From Burkholderia diffusa (lineage in GTDB: Bacteria > Pseudomonadota > Gammaproteobacteria > Burkholderiales > Burkholderiaceae), in contig NZ_CABVPN010000027.1 in assembly GCF_902499115.1 (NCBI RefSeq), positions 1 through 64,000 on the forward strand: a stretch of 64,000 bases of DNA, given 5' to 3'. The notes beneath the pieces were generated by a model. The model was not told the origin of the DNA. It ran no database searches and saw only the letters and a list, made by a program, of their open reading frames with translations. The position numbers and the translations under genes were made by a program. Positions 38,892 to 47,607 of the stretch are shown here, piece by piece (the first letter of the stretch is position 1; every line of letters starts with the position of its first letter).

Positions 38892-39494
38892 ATGGCCAAG
38901 GTACTCGTTCTCTACTACTCGTCCTACGGGCACATCGAAACGATGGCGCAGCACGTCGCGGAAGGCGCGAAATCGGTGCCCGGCGTCGAGGTCACGCTCA
39001 AGCGCGTGCCTGAAACCATTCCCGTCGACCAGGCGAAGGCGATCGGCGTCAAGGTCGACCAGGCCGCACCCGTCGCCACCGTGGACGAACTCGCGGGCTA
39101 CGACGCGATCATCTTCGGCACGCCGACCCGCTTCGGGAACATGGCCGGCCAGATGCGCACGTTCCTCGACCAGACCGGCGGCCTGTGGATGAAGGGTGCG
39201 CTCGTCGGCAAGATCGGCAGCGTGTTCGCATCGACCGGCACGCAGCACGGCGGCCAGGAAACGACCATCACGTCGTTCCACACGACACTCCTGCACCACG
39301 GGATGGTGATCGTGGGCGTGCCCTATGCGTGCAGCGGGCTCGTCAACATGAACGAAATCACGGGCGGCACGCCGTACGGCGCGACCACGCTCGCGGGCGC
39401 GGACGGCAGCCGTCAGCCGAGCGCGAACGAACTCGACATCGCGCGCTACCAGGGCAAGCACGTCGCGGAACTCGCCGCGAAACTCGCGTCGTAA
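38892..39494 (+). CDS. wrbA: NAD(P)H:quinone oxidoreductase WrbA
   Basis: Predicted 200-residue flavodoxin-like FMN enzyme that reduces quinones by two electrons. [17 protein letters not shown] binds the FMN phosphate, [24 protein letters not shown] is the diagnostic WrbA segment, and [25 protein letters not shown] completes the FMN pocket. Length is typical. It follows the pirin gene, and the pair fits a response to quinone or redox stress. Confidence 0.96.
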   Translation: MAKVLVLYYSSYGHIETMAQHVAEGAKSVPGVEVTLKRVPETIPVDQAKAIGVKVDQAAPVATVDELAGYDAIIFGTPTRFGNMAGQMRTFLDQTGGLWMKGALVGKIGSVFASTGTQHGGQETTITSFHTTLLHHGMVIVGVPYACSGLVNMNEITGGTPYGATTLAGADGSRQPSANELDIARYQGKHVAELAAKLAS

Positions 39495-39547
39495 CGCGGG
39501 TGCCGTCCGTCCCGGAAAGCCCCGGGACCACGGCGCGCACGAGCACG

Positions 39548-39576
39548 AACGGCGCCGGTCGACCCGGCGCCGTTTT
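39548..39576. terminator. Bidirectional terminator between wrbA and a small secreted-protein gene
   Basis: AACGGCGCCGG (39548-39558), loop TCGAC, CCGGCGCCGTT (39564-39574), then TT. The stem is flanked by A on one side and T on the other, suitable for either convergent gene. Confidence 0.85.
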
Positions 39577-39597
39577 CCGTCGCGCGAACGCCGGCCG

Positions 39598-39912
39598 TTA
39601 CTGGCCCGATGCCGGCGCGGCGGGAGCAGCGGGCGCCGCCTTCGTCGCGGGCGCCTTCTCGACCGCGTTCTGCGGATAGTTGCTCTGATCGTTGGTCAGC
39701 CGGTAGCCGGTGCCCGTGCCGATCGCCTTCAGGTCCTTCGCGTGGCGCGCGCGGGCCGCCTTGCGGGCTGCCTTCTTCTGCGCCTTGTCGAGCTGCTTCT
39801 GCGTCGGTGCGGACGCCGGATCCTGCGCGTATGCCGCCGGCGCGGCGGTCAACAGCAGACCGAACGACGCCGTTACTGCCACTGCAACCGAAACCACGCG
39901 AGACTTCGTCAT
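39598..39912 (-). CDS. Small secreted Ala/Lys-rich protein of unknown function
   Basis: Predicted 104-residue exported protein. A signal peptide (AVAVTASFGLLLTAAPAAYA, cut before QDP) is followed by a basic helical stretch, KQLDKAQKKAARKAARARH, then a short conserved-looking GTGTGYRLTNDQSNYPQNA, and an Ala/Pro tail. AGGAG precedes ATG 39912. It recalls small Burkholderia envelope proteins with DUF4148-like layout. Function unknown. Confidence 0.65.
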   Translation of the reverse strand: MTKSRVVSVAVAVTASFGLLLTAAPAAYAQDPASAPTQKQLDKAQKKAARKAARARHAKDLKAIGTGTGYRLTNDQSNYPQNAVEKAPATKAAPAAPAAPASGQ

Positions 39913-40155
39913 GGCCGGATCTCCTTGTCGATTGTTGGTTGTGGGTCGAACGCCGGCACGCACACGACGGACGTCGGCGTGCGACCACGGCGCCGATGCA
40001 ACGTTAGCCGATCGCTGCGCAAATGTCCGTGCCGGTTCCTGAATTCTCCTGATAACGGCAACGATACATGCGCGGCAGGCGCCCGGCCAGACAGCGCGGC
40101 GCACGTGCCATCAGGGAAACCGATAGCATCGCGCGCGGCCAGCACCCGGCGCCGC

Positions 40156-40890
40156 TCAGATCCAGCGCGACAGCACCGGCAGCAGGATCGGCACGACGAA
40201 TGCGGTCAGCACGCCGTTCAGCCCCATCCCCAGGCCCGCGAACGCGCCGGCCTCCTCGCTGACCTGAAACGCACGCGCGGTGCCGATCCCGTGCGACGCG
40301 ACGCCGAGCGCGAAACCGCGCACCGCCGGCTCCTCGATGCGCAGCGCGTTCAGGATCGCACGGGCGCACACGGCGCCGAAAATTCCGGTCGAGATCACCA
40401 GCACGGCGGTCAACGACGGAATCCCGCCGATTTCCTGCGCGACGGCCATCGCGATCGGCGTGGTCGCGGATTTCGGCGCAAGCGACGCGATCGTCTGGTG
40501 CGACGCGCCAAACAGCGCGGCGATGCCGACCGCCGACACGATCGCGGTCAGCGAGCCCGCCAGCAGCCCGACGAGCAGCGGCACCGCGCTGCGCCGCAAC
40601 TTCGCCCACTGGCGATACAGCGGCAGGGCCAGCGCAACGGTCGCCGGGCCGAGCAGGAAGTGGACGAACTGCGCGCCCTCGAAGTACGTCGGATACGGCG
40701 TGTGCGTGATCGTCAGCAGCACGACGATCAGCGCGACCGCGATCAGCACCGGGTTCGCGAGCGGGTTGAAGCGCGCGCGTGCATAGACGGCCTGTGCGAA
40801 CAGATACGCGACCAGCGTGATGGTCAGGCCCAGCAGCGGGCTCGCGGCGAGATACACCCAGATCGCGCCGAGTTTCGGGAAGGCCGTCAT
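40156..40890 (-). CDS. lrgB: LrgB/CidB-family membrane protein
   Basis: Predicted 244-residue inner-membrane protein with 6-8 helices. Family marks: FEGAQFVHFLLGPATVALALPLY, the LAPKSATTPIAMAVAQEIGGIPSLTAV segment (near-invariant in LrgB), and HGIGTARAFQVSEEAGAFAGLGM near the C-terminus. LrgB works with LrgA in holin-like control of autolysis in Gram-positive bacteria, and as a pyruvate/glycolate-type carrier in other organisms. It overlaps the lrgA stop by 4 bases (ATGA). Confidence 0.93.
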   Translation of the reverse strand: MTAFPKLGAIWVYLAASPLLGLTITLVAYLFAQAVYARARFNPLANPVLIAVALIVVLLTITHTPYPTYFEGAQFVHFLLGPATVALALPLYRQWAKLRRSAVPLLVGLLAGSLTAIVSAVGIAALFGASHQTIASLAPKSATTPIAMAVAQEIGGIPSLTAVLVISTGIFGAVCARAILNALRIEEPAVRGFALGVASHGIGTARAFQVSEEAGAFAGLGMGLNGVLTAFVVPILLPVLSRWI

Positions 40891-41258
40891 TGCGTGCCCT
40901 CCGCGGTACCGCCCGTGCGGCGCTGGCGCCGCAGCAGCGCACGCGTGACGAGCGCCGTCACCGCGATCGCGAGCGTCGTGCTCACCGCCAGCGCGACGAC
41001 GACCGCAACCGCGTCGCCGCGCACGCGATCGGCCGACACCATGATGCCGACGCCGGCCGGCACGAACAGCAGCGACAGATGGCGCAGCAGCTCGAGCGCG
41101 GTCGGCTCGATCGCGTCGGCGACCTGCGGGCGCAGCATCACGAAGCCGAACAGCAGCAACATGCCGATCACCGGGCCCGGCACCGGCAGGCCGAACAGAT
41201 AGGACACCCCTTCCCCGAGACACTGGAAGGTCAGCAAGACCGCGAACGCCTGCAGCAT
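40887..41258 (-). CDS. lrgA: LrgA/CidA-family membrane protein
   Basis: Predicted 123-residue inner-membrane protein with four helices. LLTFQCLGEGVSYLFGLPVPGPVIGMLLLF and LLRHLSLLFVPAGVGIM are the CidA/LrgA pattern. It is translationally coupled to lrgB by a 4-base overlap. No LytSR-type two-component genes are near, so the regulation is unclear. Confidence 0.93.
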   Translation of the reverse strand: MLQAFAVLLTFQCLGEGVSYLFGLPVPGPVIGMLLLFGFVMLRPQVADAIEPTALELLRHLSLLFVPAGVGIMVSADRVRGDAVAVVVALAVSTTLAIAVTALVTRALLRRQRRTGGTAEGTQ

Positions 41259-41595
41259 GAACCGCTCTCCCGAAGGTGGTCGCGATACCGGGCGGCCGCG
41301 CGACCGATTTGCCGGCGGCGTGCCGCGCCGACGTGGACGATACGCGCGATCGTATCAACAATGCTCGCAACCAGCCGCGACGGTGCGATCGCACGATCCC
41401 GCTTCCACCGTTTCAATCTGGTTGGATCAGGCAAGAGATCGGGAGGAACCGGGCAAGACGAAGGAGCGATAGCGCCGGTCCGGACGCCCGTGGTGCCGCC
41501 TTTCACCGCGCCCGTCGGCCGCATGCAGAAACGGCGGGCATGAGCCCGCCGTTTCGTCGTTCGCATTCGAACGCATTCGAATGCCACCCGCCGCG
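41259..41595. other. Intergenic stretch upstream of lrgA
   Basis: 337 bases without a supported gene. The lrgA promoter should lie at its left part, and the terminator of the esterase gene is at 41529-41554. Confidence 0.55.
41529..41554 (-). terminator. Terminator hairpin of the ohr-esterase run
   Basis: AAACGGCGGGC (41529-41539), loop ATGA, GCCCGCCGTTT (41544-41554): a perfect 11-bp stem 42 bases past the esterase stop, flanked by A/T ends. Confidence 0.75.
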
Positions 41596-42630
41596 TTACT
41601 TCAGCCGCGTCGCGATTTCATTCGCCAGCGCCTTCGTCGCGGCATTCGTCGGTGCATCCGCGGCCAGCGCGTTCAACAGACCGAAATCATGGATCGTGCC
41701 GTCGTAACGCGTGGTCGTCGCATCGACACCGGCCGCATCGAGCTTGCGACCGTACGCTTCGCCTTCGTCGCGCAGCACGTCGAACTGCGCGACCTGGATC
41801 AGCGCGGGCGGCAGGCCCTTCAACTGCGCGGTGCTCGCGCGCAGCGGCGACGCGTAGATGTCGTTGCGTTGCGCTTCGTTCTTCGTGTAGGCGTCCCAGA
41901 ACCACTTCATCATCGGCCGCGTCAGGAAGTGACCCTGCTGATACGCGTTGTACGAGCCCGTATTGAAGTTGTGGTCCGTGACGGGCCACATCAGGCCCTG
42001 GAAGCGGATCGCGGGGCCGCCCTTGTCCTTCGCCATCAGCGACACCACGGCCGCCATGTTCCCGCCGACGCTGTTGCCGACCACCGCGAGGCGGCTACCG
42101 TCGACACCGATCTCCGCGCCGTGCGCGGCCACCCACTTCGTCGCCGCATACGCCTGGTTGATCGCGACCGGGTAATGCGCTTCGGGCGACGGCGTGTAGT
42201 TCACGAACACCGCGACGGCGCCCGATTGCACGACGAGATCGCGCACGAGGCGTTCATGCGTCGGGAAGTCGCCGAGAATCCAGCCGCCGCCGTGGAAAAA
42301 CATGAACACCGGCAGCGTGCCCGGTGCGCCCTGCGGGCGAACGATCGTGATCGGCACCGACAAGCCGTCCTGCTCGATCGTGCGGTTCGACACGTCGACG
42401 CCTGACAGGTCGACCTTCGCGCCGTTCTGCGCGTCGACGAGCACCTGGCGTGCCTTCGCGGGGCTCAACGTTTCGAGTCCGGGGCCCTTCTGGCCGTTCA
42501 GCGCGGCGAGGAACCCGCTCGTCGCCACATCGGGCCGAGCGGCTTCGGCGCCGGCGGCAAATGCGGTGGACGCGATGGACAACGTGGCTGCAACAGCGGC
42601 GGCGACCAGCAGCGGCTTGACGATCTTCAT
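41596..42630 (-). CDS. Exported HSL-family alpha/beta hydrolase (esterase)
   Basis: Predicted 344-residue periplasmic or secreted esterase. The signal peptide ends STAFAAG. The hormone-sensitive-lipase marks are complete: HGGGW oxyanion loop (113-117), GNSVGG with nucleophile Ser187, the acid in QFDVLRDEG, and the His in IHDFGLL. AGGAG precedes ATG 42630. It is 58 bases after ohr on the same strand and probably forms an operon with it. An ester or lactone arising from lipid peroxides would suit an Ohr partner, but that is a guess. Confidence 0.85.
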   Translation of the reverse strand: MKIVKPLLVAAAVAATLSIASTAFAAGAEAARPDVATSGFLAALNGQKGPGLETLSPAKARQVLVDAQNGAKVDLSGVDVSNRTIEQDGLSVPITIVRPQGAPGTLPVFMFFHGGGWILGDFPTHERLVRDLVVQSGAVAVFVNYTPSPEAHYPVAINQAYAATKWVAAHGAEIGVDGSRLAVVGNSVGGNMAAVVSLMAKDKGGPAIRFQGLMWPVTDHNFNTGSYNAYQQGHFLTRPMMKWFWDAYTKNEAQRNDIYASPLRASTAQLKGLPPALIQVAQFDVLRDEGEAYGRKLDAAGVDATTTRYDGTIHDFGLLNALAADAPTNAATKALANEIATRLK

Positions 42631-42688
42631 GATGAAACTCCTGGGTTCAACCCGATGAATGACGATTAATGGTTCGCAGTGCGATTGA

Positions 42689-43114
42689 TCAGGCGAGCGT
42701 GAGCGTGACATCGATGTTGCCGCGCGTCGCGTTCGAGTACGGGCAGACGATGTGCGCGCGGTCGATCAGCGTTTGCGCGGTCTCCCGATCGAGGCCCGGC
42801 AACGAAATCTTCAGTTCGACTTCGATGCCGAAGCCGTTCGGGATCGCGCCGATACCAACGCTGCCTTCGATGGCGGCGTCCGCGGGGATCGCGATCTTGT
42901 CGCGGGCCGCGACGAACTTCATCGCGCCGATGAAGCACGCGCTATAGCCGGCCGCGAACAGTTGCTCGGGATTCGCGCCTGCGCCGCCCGCGCCGCCGAG
43001 TTCGCGCGGCGTCGTCAGCTTCAGGTCCAGGCCGCTTTCGGGCACCGTGGCACGGCCGTCGCGGCCGCCGGTGGCTTTTGCATGGGCGCGGTACAGCACT
43101 TTTTCGATCGACAT
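42689..43114 (-). CDS. ohr: Organic hydroperoxide resistance protein (Ohr/OsmC superfamily)
   Basis: Predicted 141-residue cytosolic thiol peroxidase that reduces fatty-acid and other organic hydroperoxides. Both redox cysteines are present: Cys60 in [10 protein letters not shown] and Cys124 in [13 protein letters not shown]. Glu50 ([12 protein letters not shown]) is the conserved active-site acid. AAGGAG precedes ATG 43114. No MarR-type ohrR is beside it; instead the upstream gap holds two copies of a palindrome that is also present before the adjacent TetR gene. Confidence 0.93.
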   Translation of the reverse strand: MSIEKVLYRAHAKATGGRDGRATVPESGLDLKLTTPRELGGAGGAGANPEQLFAAGYSACFIGAMKFVAARDKIAIPADAAIEGSVGIGAIPNGFGIEVELKISLPGLDRETAQTLIDRAHIVCPYSNATRGNIDVTLTLA

Positions 43115-43202
43115 GACAGACTCCTTTTCAACCAGTGAGTGAAGCAGCCTTCCAACCCGGGGACCGCGTACCGAAAGCCTTGCCGCCGGCATCACGCTTG
43201 TT

Positions 43203-43218
43203 TATCTACTCATAGATA
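43203..43218. promoter_or_regulatory. TetR operator copy 1 (ohr promoter)
   Basis: TATCTA-CTCA-TAGATA, exact 6-bp arms, 89 bases upstream of ohr. The wider 22-base block 43201-43222 is identical to 43915-43936 before the TetR gene. Confidence 0.75.
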
Positions 43219-43269
43219 GATAAACATCCCCAAAAAATGCAGGCGGTCGATCCACCTGCTCCGATAATC

Positions 43270-43285
43270 TATCTACCAAAAGATA
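43270..43285. promoter_or_regulatory. TetR operator copy 2 (ohr promoter)
   Basis: TATCTA-CCAA-AAGATA matches the other copies with one arm mismatch; the slightly offset CTATCT (43269-43274) and AGATAG (43281-43286) pair exactly. It is 67 bases from copy 1. Confidence 0.6.
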
Positions 43286-43338
43286 GACGGCAAAGCCCGA
43301 CAAAAGGCGGCGAACCGCCTGACTGCTCGCCCCGCCCG

Positions 43339-43905
43339 TCAGGACCGGACTTTCCAGACGGCCTCGACATCCTCGAGACGCGCCCTGGTGTGAAACAGCC
43401 GACTGGCCAGCACGCTGCCCTGGAACGCCGCGTACAACGTGCGCGCCGCCGTTTCGGGCTTGCCGCTGAACTGCAGCGTGCGTTCCTTCGCGCCCTGCGC
43501 CAGCAATTCCGCAAGCCAGTTCTCGTTGGCCTTGAAAAACGCCTGCACGGCCTGCCGCACGTTCTCCGGCAACGATTCGATGTCGGCCGCGAGCATCCCG
43601 CACAGGCAAATCTGGTTGCCGTCGCCGAGCGTCCGGCCGAACAGTTTCGTGTACAGGCTCAGCTTCACGTCGGCCGGCAGCGCCGGATCGATCGCCCGCA
43701 TGTCCGCGAGGACTTCGTCGCTGTAGGCCACCACCGCTTCCAGCACGAGGTCGTCCTTCGACGGGAAGTAGTAGTGGATGCTCGACGTCTTCACGCCCAC
43801 CAGGTCGGACAGGTCTCGATAGCTGAAGCCGTTGTAACCGCGCAGCATCATCAGCGTGATCGCGTGGTCGAGAATCTGTTCGCGGACGGTCGGTTTCGTT
43901 TCCAT
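43339..43905 (-). CDS. TetR-family regulator of the ohr-esterase operon
   Basis: Predicted 188-residue repressor. The DNA-binding part spans about residues 8-55: ILDHAITLMMLRGYNGFSYRDLSDLVGVKTSSIHYYFPSKDDLV. The C-terminal domain has CLCGMLAADIESLPENVRQAVQAFF, a pattern of the TetR_C group with possible redox-active Cys in CLCG. Copies of one palindrome lie before it (43917-43932) and before ohr, so it is probably an autoregulated repressor of ohr and the esterase. The effector could be a hydroperoxide acting on the Cys pair or an electrophile. Confidence 0.88.
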   Translation of the reverse strand: METKPTVREQILDHAITLMMLRGYNGFSYRDLSDLVGVKTSSIHYYFPSKDDLVLEAVVAYSDEVLADMRAIDPALPADVKLSLYTKLFGRTLGDGNQICLCGMLAADIESLPENVRQAVQAFFKANENWLAELLAQGAKERTLQFSGKPETAARTLYAAFQGSVLASRLFHTRARLEDVEAVWKVRS

Positions 43906-44232
43906 GGATCGAACTTTATCTACTCATAGATAGATAGTCAAGGACTTTTTATGGGGTGGAATCGTAAAGCCTCGAGACCCCGGGCGCGGTCACACCCGCC
44001 CCGCTCAGCCGCGGCTGCTTACAACCGGCCTGCGGCCCAATCGAATCAATGCGACACTTGCTGCCGGACGATGCCCCAACAATGCAATGCTCGCGCACGC
44101 GGATGCGTCGCATACGCTCGGCGCGATCGGGTGATGGATTCGTTCGCGGAACGAATGCGCGCCGCACGGCGCACATGAAACACGCATGACCGGCCGGGCC
44201 ACCTGCCCGCGCCGCATCAAGGAGAAGCTTCA
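43906..44232. other. Intergenic stretch between tetR and the ABC exporter
   Basis: 327 bases between divergent genes. It holds operator copy 3 near its left end and the ABC exporter ribosome-binding site (GGAGAAG at 44221-44227). No gene supported. Confidence 0.55.
43917..43932. promoter_or_regulatory. TetR operator copy 3 (tetR promoter)
   Basis: TATCTA-CTCA-TAGATA, identical to copy 1, 12 bases upstream of the TetR start codon, where bound protein would block transcription of its own gene. Confidence 0.75.
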
Positions 44233-46086
44233 ATGTTTTCGTGGTTTGAACGGCGCCTGCCGACATTCCCGCTCGAGGATCCCGTCACGCCGCCGAAGGG
44301 GTTCTTCTCGTTTGTGTGGGCATGCACGAAAGGCGTGCGCGGCTGGATCCTGCTGATCGCGCTGACCTCGGCCGCGCTGGCCGCGTACGAAGCCGCGCTG
44401 TTCGCGATGATGGGGCGCGTGGTCGACTGGCTGTCGTCCGCTACACCGGCCAAATTCGGTGGCCGGCATTTCGGCACGCTCGCTGGCTTCGCGGCGATCC
44501 TTGCCAGCAGCGCATTGCTGATCGCGCTGCACACGATGGTCAAGCACCAGGTGCTCGCGATCAACTTCCCGATGCGGCTGCGCTGGCTGTTTCACCGGCT
44601 GATGCTCGACCAGAGCCTGTCGTTCTATGCGAACGAGTTCGCCGGCCGCGTGACGACCAAGATCATGCAGACAGCGCTTGCCGTGCGCGATGCGCTGTTC
44701 ATGTCGGTCGACGTCGTGATCGGCGTCGCAGCGTACCTGATCGGCATCCTCGCGCTCGCGGCGAGCTTCGACTGGCGGCTGATGATTCCGCTCGCGCTGT
44801 GGGCGCTCGGCTACGGCGCGGCCTGCGCGTATTTCGTGCCGCGCCTGGGTGCCGTCGGCAGCCGGCAGGCCGACGCACGCGCGCTGATGACGGGCCGCAT
44901 CACCGATGCGTATTCGAATATCACGACCGTGAAGCTGTTCTCGCACACGCGGCGGGAGGCCGACCACGCACGCCGCGCGATGGAGGCGTTCAAGGCGACC
45001 GGCGACGCGCAGATGCGGCTCGTCAGCGCGTTCGAGATCGTCAATCACCTGCTGTCGACGCTGCTGCTGGTCGGCTCGACCGGCCTCGCGTTGTATCTGT
45101 GGATGCATGGCGAAGCAAGCGCGGGCGTCGTCGCGGCCGTGATCGCGATGGCGCTGCGCCTGTCGAGCTATTCGCACTGGATCATGTGGGAGATGACCGA
45201 GCTGTTCGAGAACGTCGGCACGATCCAGGACGGCATCAACACGCTGACGAAGGTGCGCAGCGTGGTCGACGCACCCGACGCGAAGGCGCTCGTCGTGCAA
45301 CGCGGCGGTATCGTGTTCGACAACGTGCGCTTCGCGCACGAGGACAACGAGCGCGCGGTATTCGACGGGCTGAACCTGACGATCCGGCCGGGCGAGCGGA
45401 TCGGCCTGATCGGCCGCTCGGGCGCCGGCAAGTCGACGCTCGTGAACCTGCTGCTGCGCTTCTACGACGTGGACGGTGGCGCGATCCGGATCGACGGGCA
45501 GGACATCGCGCACGTGACGCAGGACAGCCTGCGCGCGGCGATCGGGATGGTCACGCAGGATACGTCGCTGCTGCACCGGACGATGCGCGAAAACATCCTG
45601 TATGGTCGCCCCGACGCGACCGAGCGCGAGATGCACGACGCGGCCGTGCGCGCGGAAGCGTCCGACTTCATCGAACGGCTGCGCGACCGGCACGGGCGCA
45701 GCGGCTATGACGTCGAGGTCGGCGAGCGCGGCGTGAAGCTGTCGGGCGGCCAGCGGCAGCGCGTCGCGATCGCGCGCGTGATGCTCAAGGACGCGCCGAT
45801 CCTCGTGCTCGACGAAGCGACCAGCGCGCTCGACTCCGAAGTCGAGATCGCGATCCAGCGCAGCCTCGACGGCCTGATGAGCGGCAAGACGGTGATCGCG
45901 ATTGCACACCGGCTGTCGACGATCGCGGCGATGGACCGGCTGATCGTGCTCGACGAAGGGCGTATCGTCGAGGAAGGCACGCACCAGCAACTGCTTCAGG
46001 CTGGCGGCATCTATGCGGCGCTGTGGGCGCACCAGAGCGGCGGGTTTCTCGGCGAAACGGCGGAGGCGGAAGGCGCGGAGCAGTAA
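44233..46086 (+). CDS. ABC exporter, fused membrane and ATPase domains
   Basis: Predicted 617-residue half-transporter. Six helices lie within residues 35-340; the nucleotide-binding domain follows. Walker A GRSGAGKST is near residue 394, the signature LSGGQRQRVAIARV near 501, Walker B ILVLDEATSALDSE near 523, and the H-loop His in IAHRLSTI near 557. It fits the MsbA/multidrug or lipid exporter type and should act as a homodimer. GGAGAAG precedes ATG 44233. Substrate unknown. It stands alone, with a hairpin after it. Confidence 0.92.
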   Translation: MFSWFERRLPTFPLEDPVTPPKGFFSFVWACTKGVRGWILLIALTSAALAAYEAALFAMMGRVVDWLSSATPAKFGGRHFGTLAGFAAILASSALLIALHTMVKHQVLAINFPMRLRWLFHRLMLDQSLSFYANEFAGRVTTKIMQTALAVRDALFMSVDVVIGVAAYLIGILALAASFDWRLMIPLALWALGYGAACAYFVPRLGAVGSRQADARALMTGRITDAYSNITTVKLFSHTRREADHARRAMEAFKATGDAQMRLVSAFEIVNHLLSTLLLVGSTGLALYLWMHGEASAGVVAAVIAMALRLSSYSHWIMWEMTELFENVGTIQDGINTLTKVRSVVDAPDAKALVVQRGGIVFDNVRFAHEDNERAVFDGLNLTIRPGERIGLIGRSGAGKSTLVNLLLRFYDVDGGAIRIDGQDIAHVTQDSLRAAIGMVTQDTSLLHRTMRENILYGRPDATEREMHDAAVRAEASDFIERLRDRHGRSGYDVEVGERGVKLSGGQRQRVAIARVMLKDAPILVLDEATSALDSEVEIAIQRSLDGLMSGKTVIAIAHRLSTIAAMDRLIVLDEGRIVEEGTHQQLLQAGGIYAALWAHQSGGFLGETAEAEGAEQ

Positions 46087-46097
46087 CGCACGCCAAC

Positions 46098-46136
46098 GCA
46101 TCGGGCATTCGCCACGCGCGCGCGGATGCCCGATGC
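46098..46136 (+). terminator. Candidate terminator after the ABC exporter
   Basis: GCATCGGGCAT (46098-46108) and ATGCCCGATGC (46126-46136) are exact inverted arms with a 17-base GC-rich loop, 11 bases past the stop. Confidence 0.5.
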
Positions 46137-46288
46137 CGCGCCTCGTTTAACAGGTTGCACACGCAACGATACGGCGATACACCACCGCGCCTCATAACGA
46201 TTCGAAAATTTGTTGGTTCCCTTGACGGTGCGCTGTCCGTATCGTTCACCGACTCGTCAGACAAATCGACCAACGGGGGAATCCGACC

Positions 46289-47461
46289 ATGAAACGAATC
46301 CGCTCATTCGCACTGCTCGCGCTACCGGCCGCGCTCTGCGCCGCAGGCGCGCACGCGCAAAGCAGCGTCACGCTTTACGGCATCGCCGACGCGGGCATCG
46401 CATACGTGCACAACGCGCAGAACGCGAGCGGCGGCAACGCGTCGACTCTCGTCAAGTTCAGCAGCGGCAACCTGTCGGGCAGCCGCTGGGGGCTGCGCGG
46501 CATCGAGGATCTCGGCAGCGGCCTGTCCGCGCTGTTCCAGCTCGAGAACGGCTTCAACATCGGCACCGGCGCGCTCGGCCAGGGCCAGCGCGAATTCGGC
46601 CGCAAGGCCGTCGTCGGCCTCGCGAGCAGCACGTACGGCACCGTGACGCTCGGCCGCCAGTACGATCCGGTCGTCGATCTCGTGCAGGGCCTCACGCAGG
46701 ACAACTACTTCGGCGGCGTATTCTCGACGCCGGGCGACCTCGACAACTACGACAACAGCCTGCGCGTCAGCAACTCGGTGAAGTACACGAGCCCGCTGAT
46801 CTCGGGCTTCCAGTTTGAGGCGCTGTACGGCTTCGGCGGCGTCGCGGGCGCCACCGGCAACGGCCGCACGTACAGCTTCGGCGCGAGCTACGCGAACGGC
46901 CCGCTGTCGCTCGGCGCCGGCTTCTTCTACGCGAACGGAGGCTCGACGGTCGCGAATGGCGTGCGCACGTGGTCGAGCAGCTCGGACACGCTGTTCAACA
47001 CCGTGATCAACCAGGGCTTCTCGAGCGCGAAGTCGATCCAGATCGTGCGCGTGGCCGGTCAGTACGTGGCCGGGCCGGCGACCTTCGGCCTCGCGTATTC
47101 GAACACGCAGTACGGCGCGGACACGCTGTCGGCCTTCACGCAGAACGCGAAGTTCAACAACGGCTCAGCGTTCTTCAACTGGCAGTTCTCGCCGGCGCTG
47201 CGCGCGGGCGTCGGCTACAACTACACGTCGCTGACGGGCCCGGCTTCCGCGCACTACAACCAGGTGAACCTCGGCGCGGACTACGCGCTGTCGAAGCGCA
47301 CCGACCTGTATGCGCTGTTCGGCTATCAGAAGGCGAGCGGCAATACGCTCAACGCGAGCGGTGCGACCGTGAAGGCCGCCGCGTCGGTCGGCTCGTACGG
47401 CGTGAACTCCGGCACCGATACGCAGGAACTCGCGGTCGTCGGGATTCGCCACAAGTTCTGA
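46289..47461 (+). CDS. Gram-negative trimeric porin (second copy)
   Basis: Predicted 390-residue outer-membrane porin of the same family as the one at the left end. The signal peptide ends AGAHAQ and the mature protein starts SSVTLYGIADAGIAY. LSGSRWGLRGIEDLGSGLSALFQLENGF, FGRKAVVGLASSTYGTVTLGRQYDP and the C-terminus ELAVVGIRHKF are diagnostic. The two porins share their framework but differ strongly in the loops, so they are probably not recent copies. AACGGGGGAATC before ATG 46289 is a modest ribosome-binding site. Confidence 0.94.
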   Translation: MKRIRSFALLALPAALCAAGAHAQSSVTLYGIADAGIAYVHNAQNASGGNASTLVKFSSGNLSGSRWGLRGIEDLGSGLSALFQLENGFNIGTGALGQGQREFGRKAVVGLASSTYGTVTLGRQYDPVVDLVQGLTQDNYFGGVFSTPGDLDNYDNSLRVSNSVKYTSPLISGFQFEALYGFGGVAGATGNGRTYSFGASYANGPLSLGAGFFYANGGSTVANGVRTWSSSSDTLFNTVINQGFSSAKSIQIVRVAGQYVAGPATFGLAYSNTQYGADTLSAFTQNAKFNNGSAFFNWQFSPALRAGVGYNYTSLTGPASAHYNQVNLGADYALSKRTDLYALFGYQKASGNTLNASGATVKAAASVGSYGVNSGTDTQELAVVGIRHKF

Positions 47462-47486
47462 TCGCGACATCGCATCGCGCGAACCA

Positions 47487-47516
47487 CGCAGGCGCGCACC
47501 ATGGTGCGCGCCTGCG
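47487..47516 (+). terminator. Perfect 30-bp palindrome after the porin
   Basis: Positions 47487-47501 are the exact reverse complement of 47502-47516 (arms begin CGCAGGCGCGCACCA), 26 bases past the porin stop. With no loop it could form a cruciform or an RNA hairpin; a terminator is likely. Confidence 0.7.
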
Positions 47517-47607
47517 CCGTTTACGCTGTCGCGTTCCCACTCGAGACGTTCAGATCGACCTGGCGTTCGAACCGGGCGACGCGGTTGCCGCACGTCGAAA
47601 CGCCGGC

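Noticed and set aside
44230..46101. A 623-codon open frame on the minus strand across the ABC exporter
   Set aside because: It is the antisense of the exporter, full of Arg, His, Gln and Asp with no family pattern; long antisense frames are normal in high-GC DNA.
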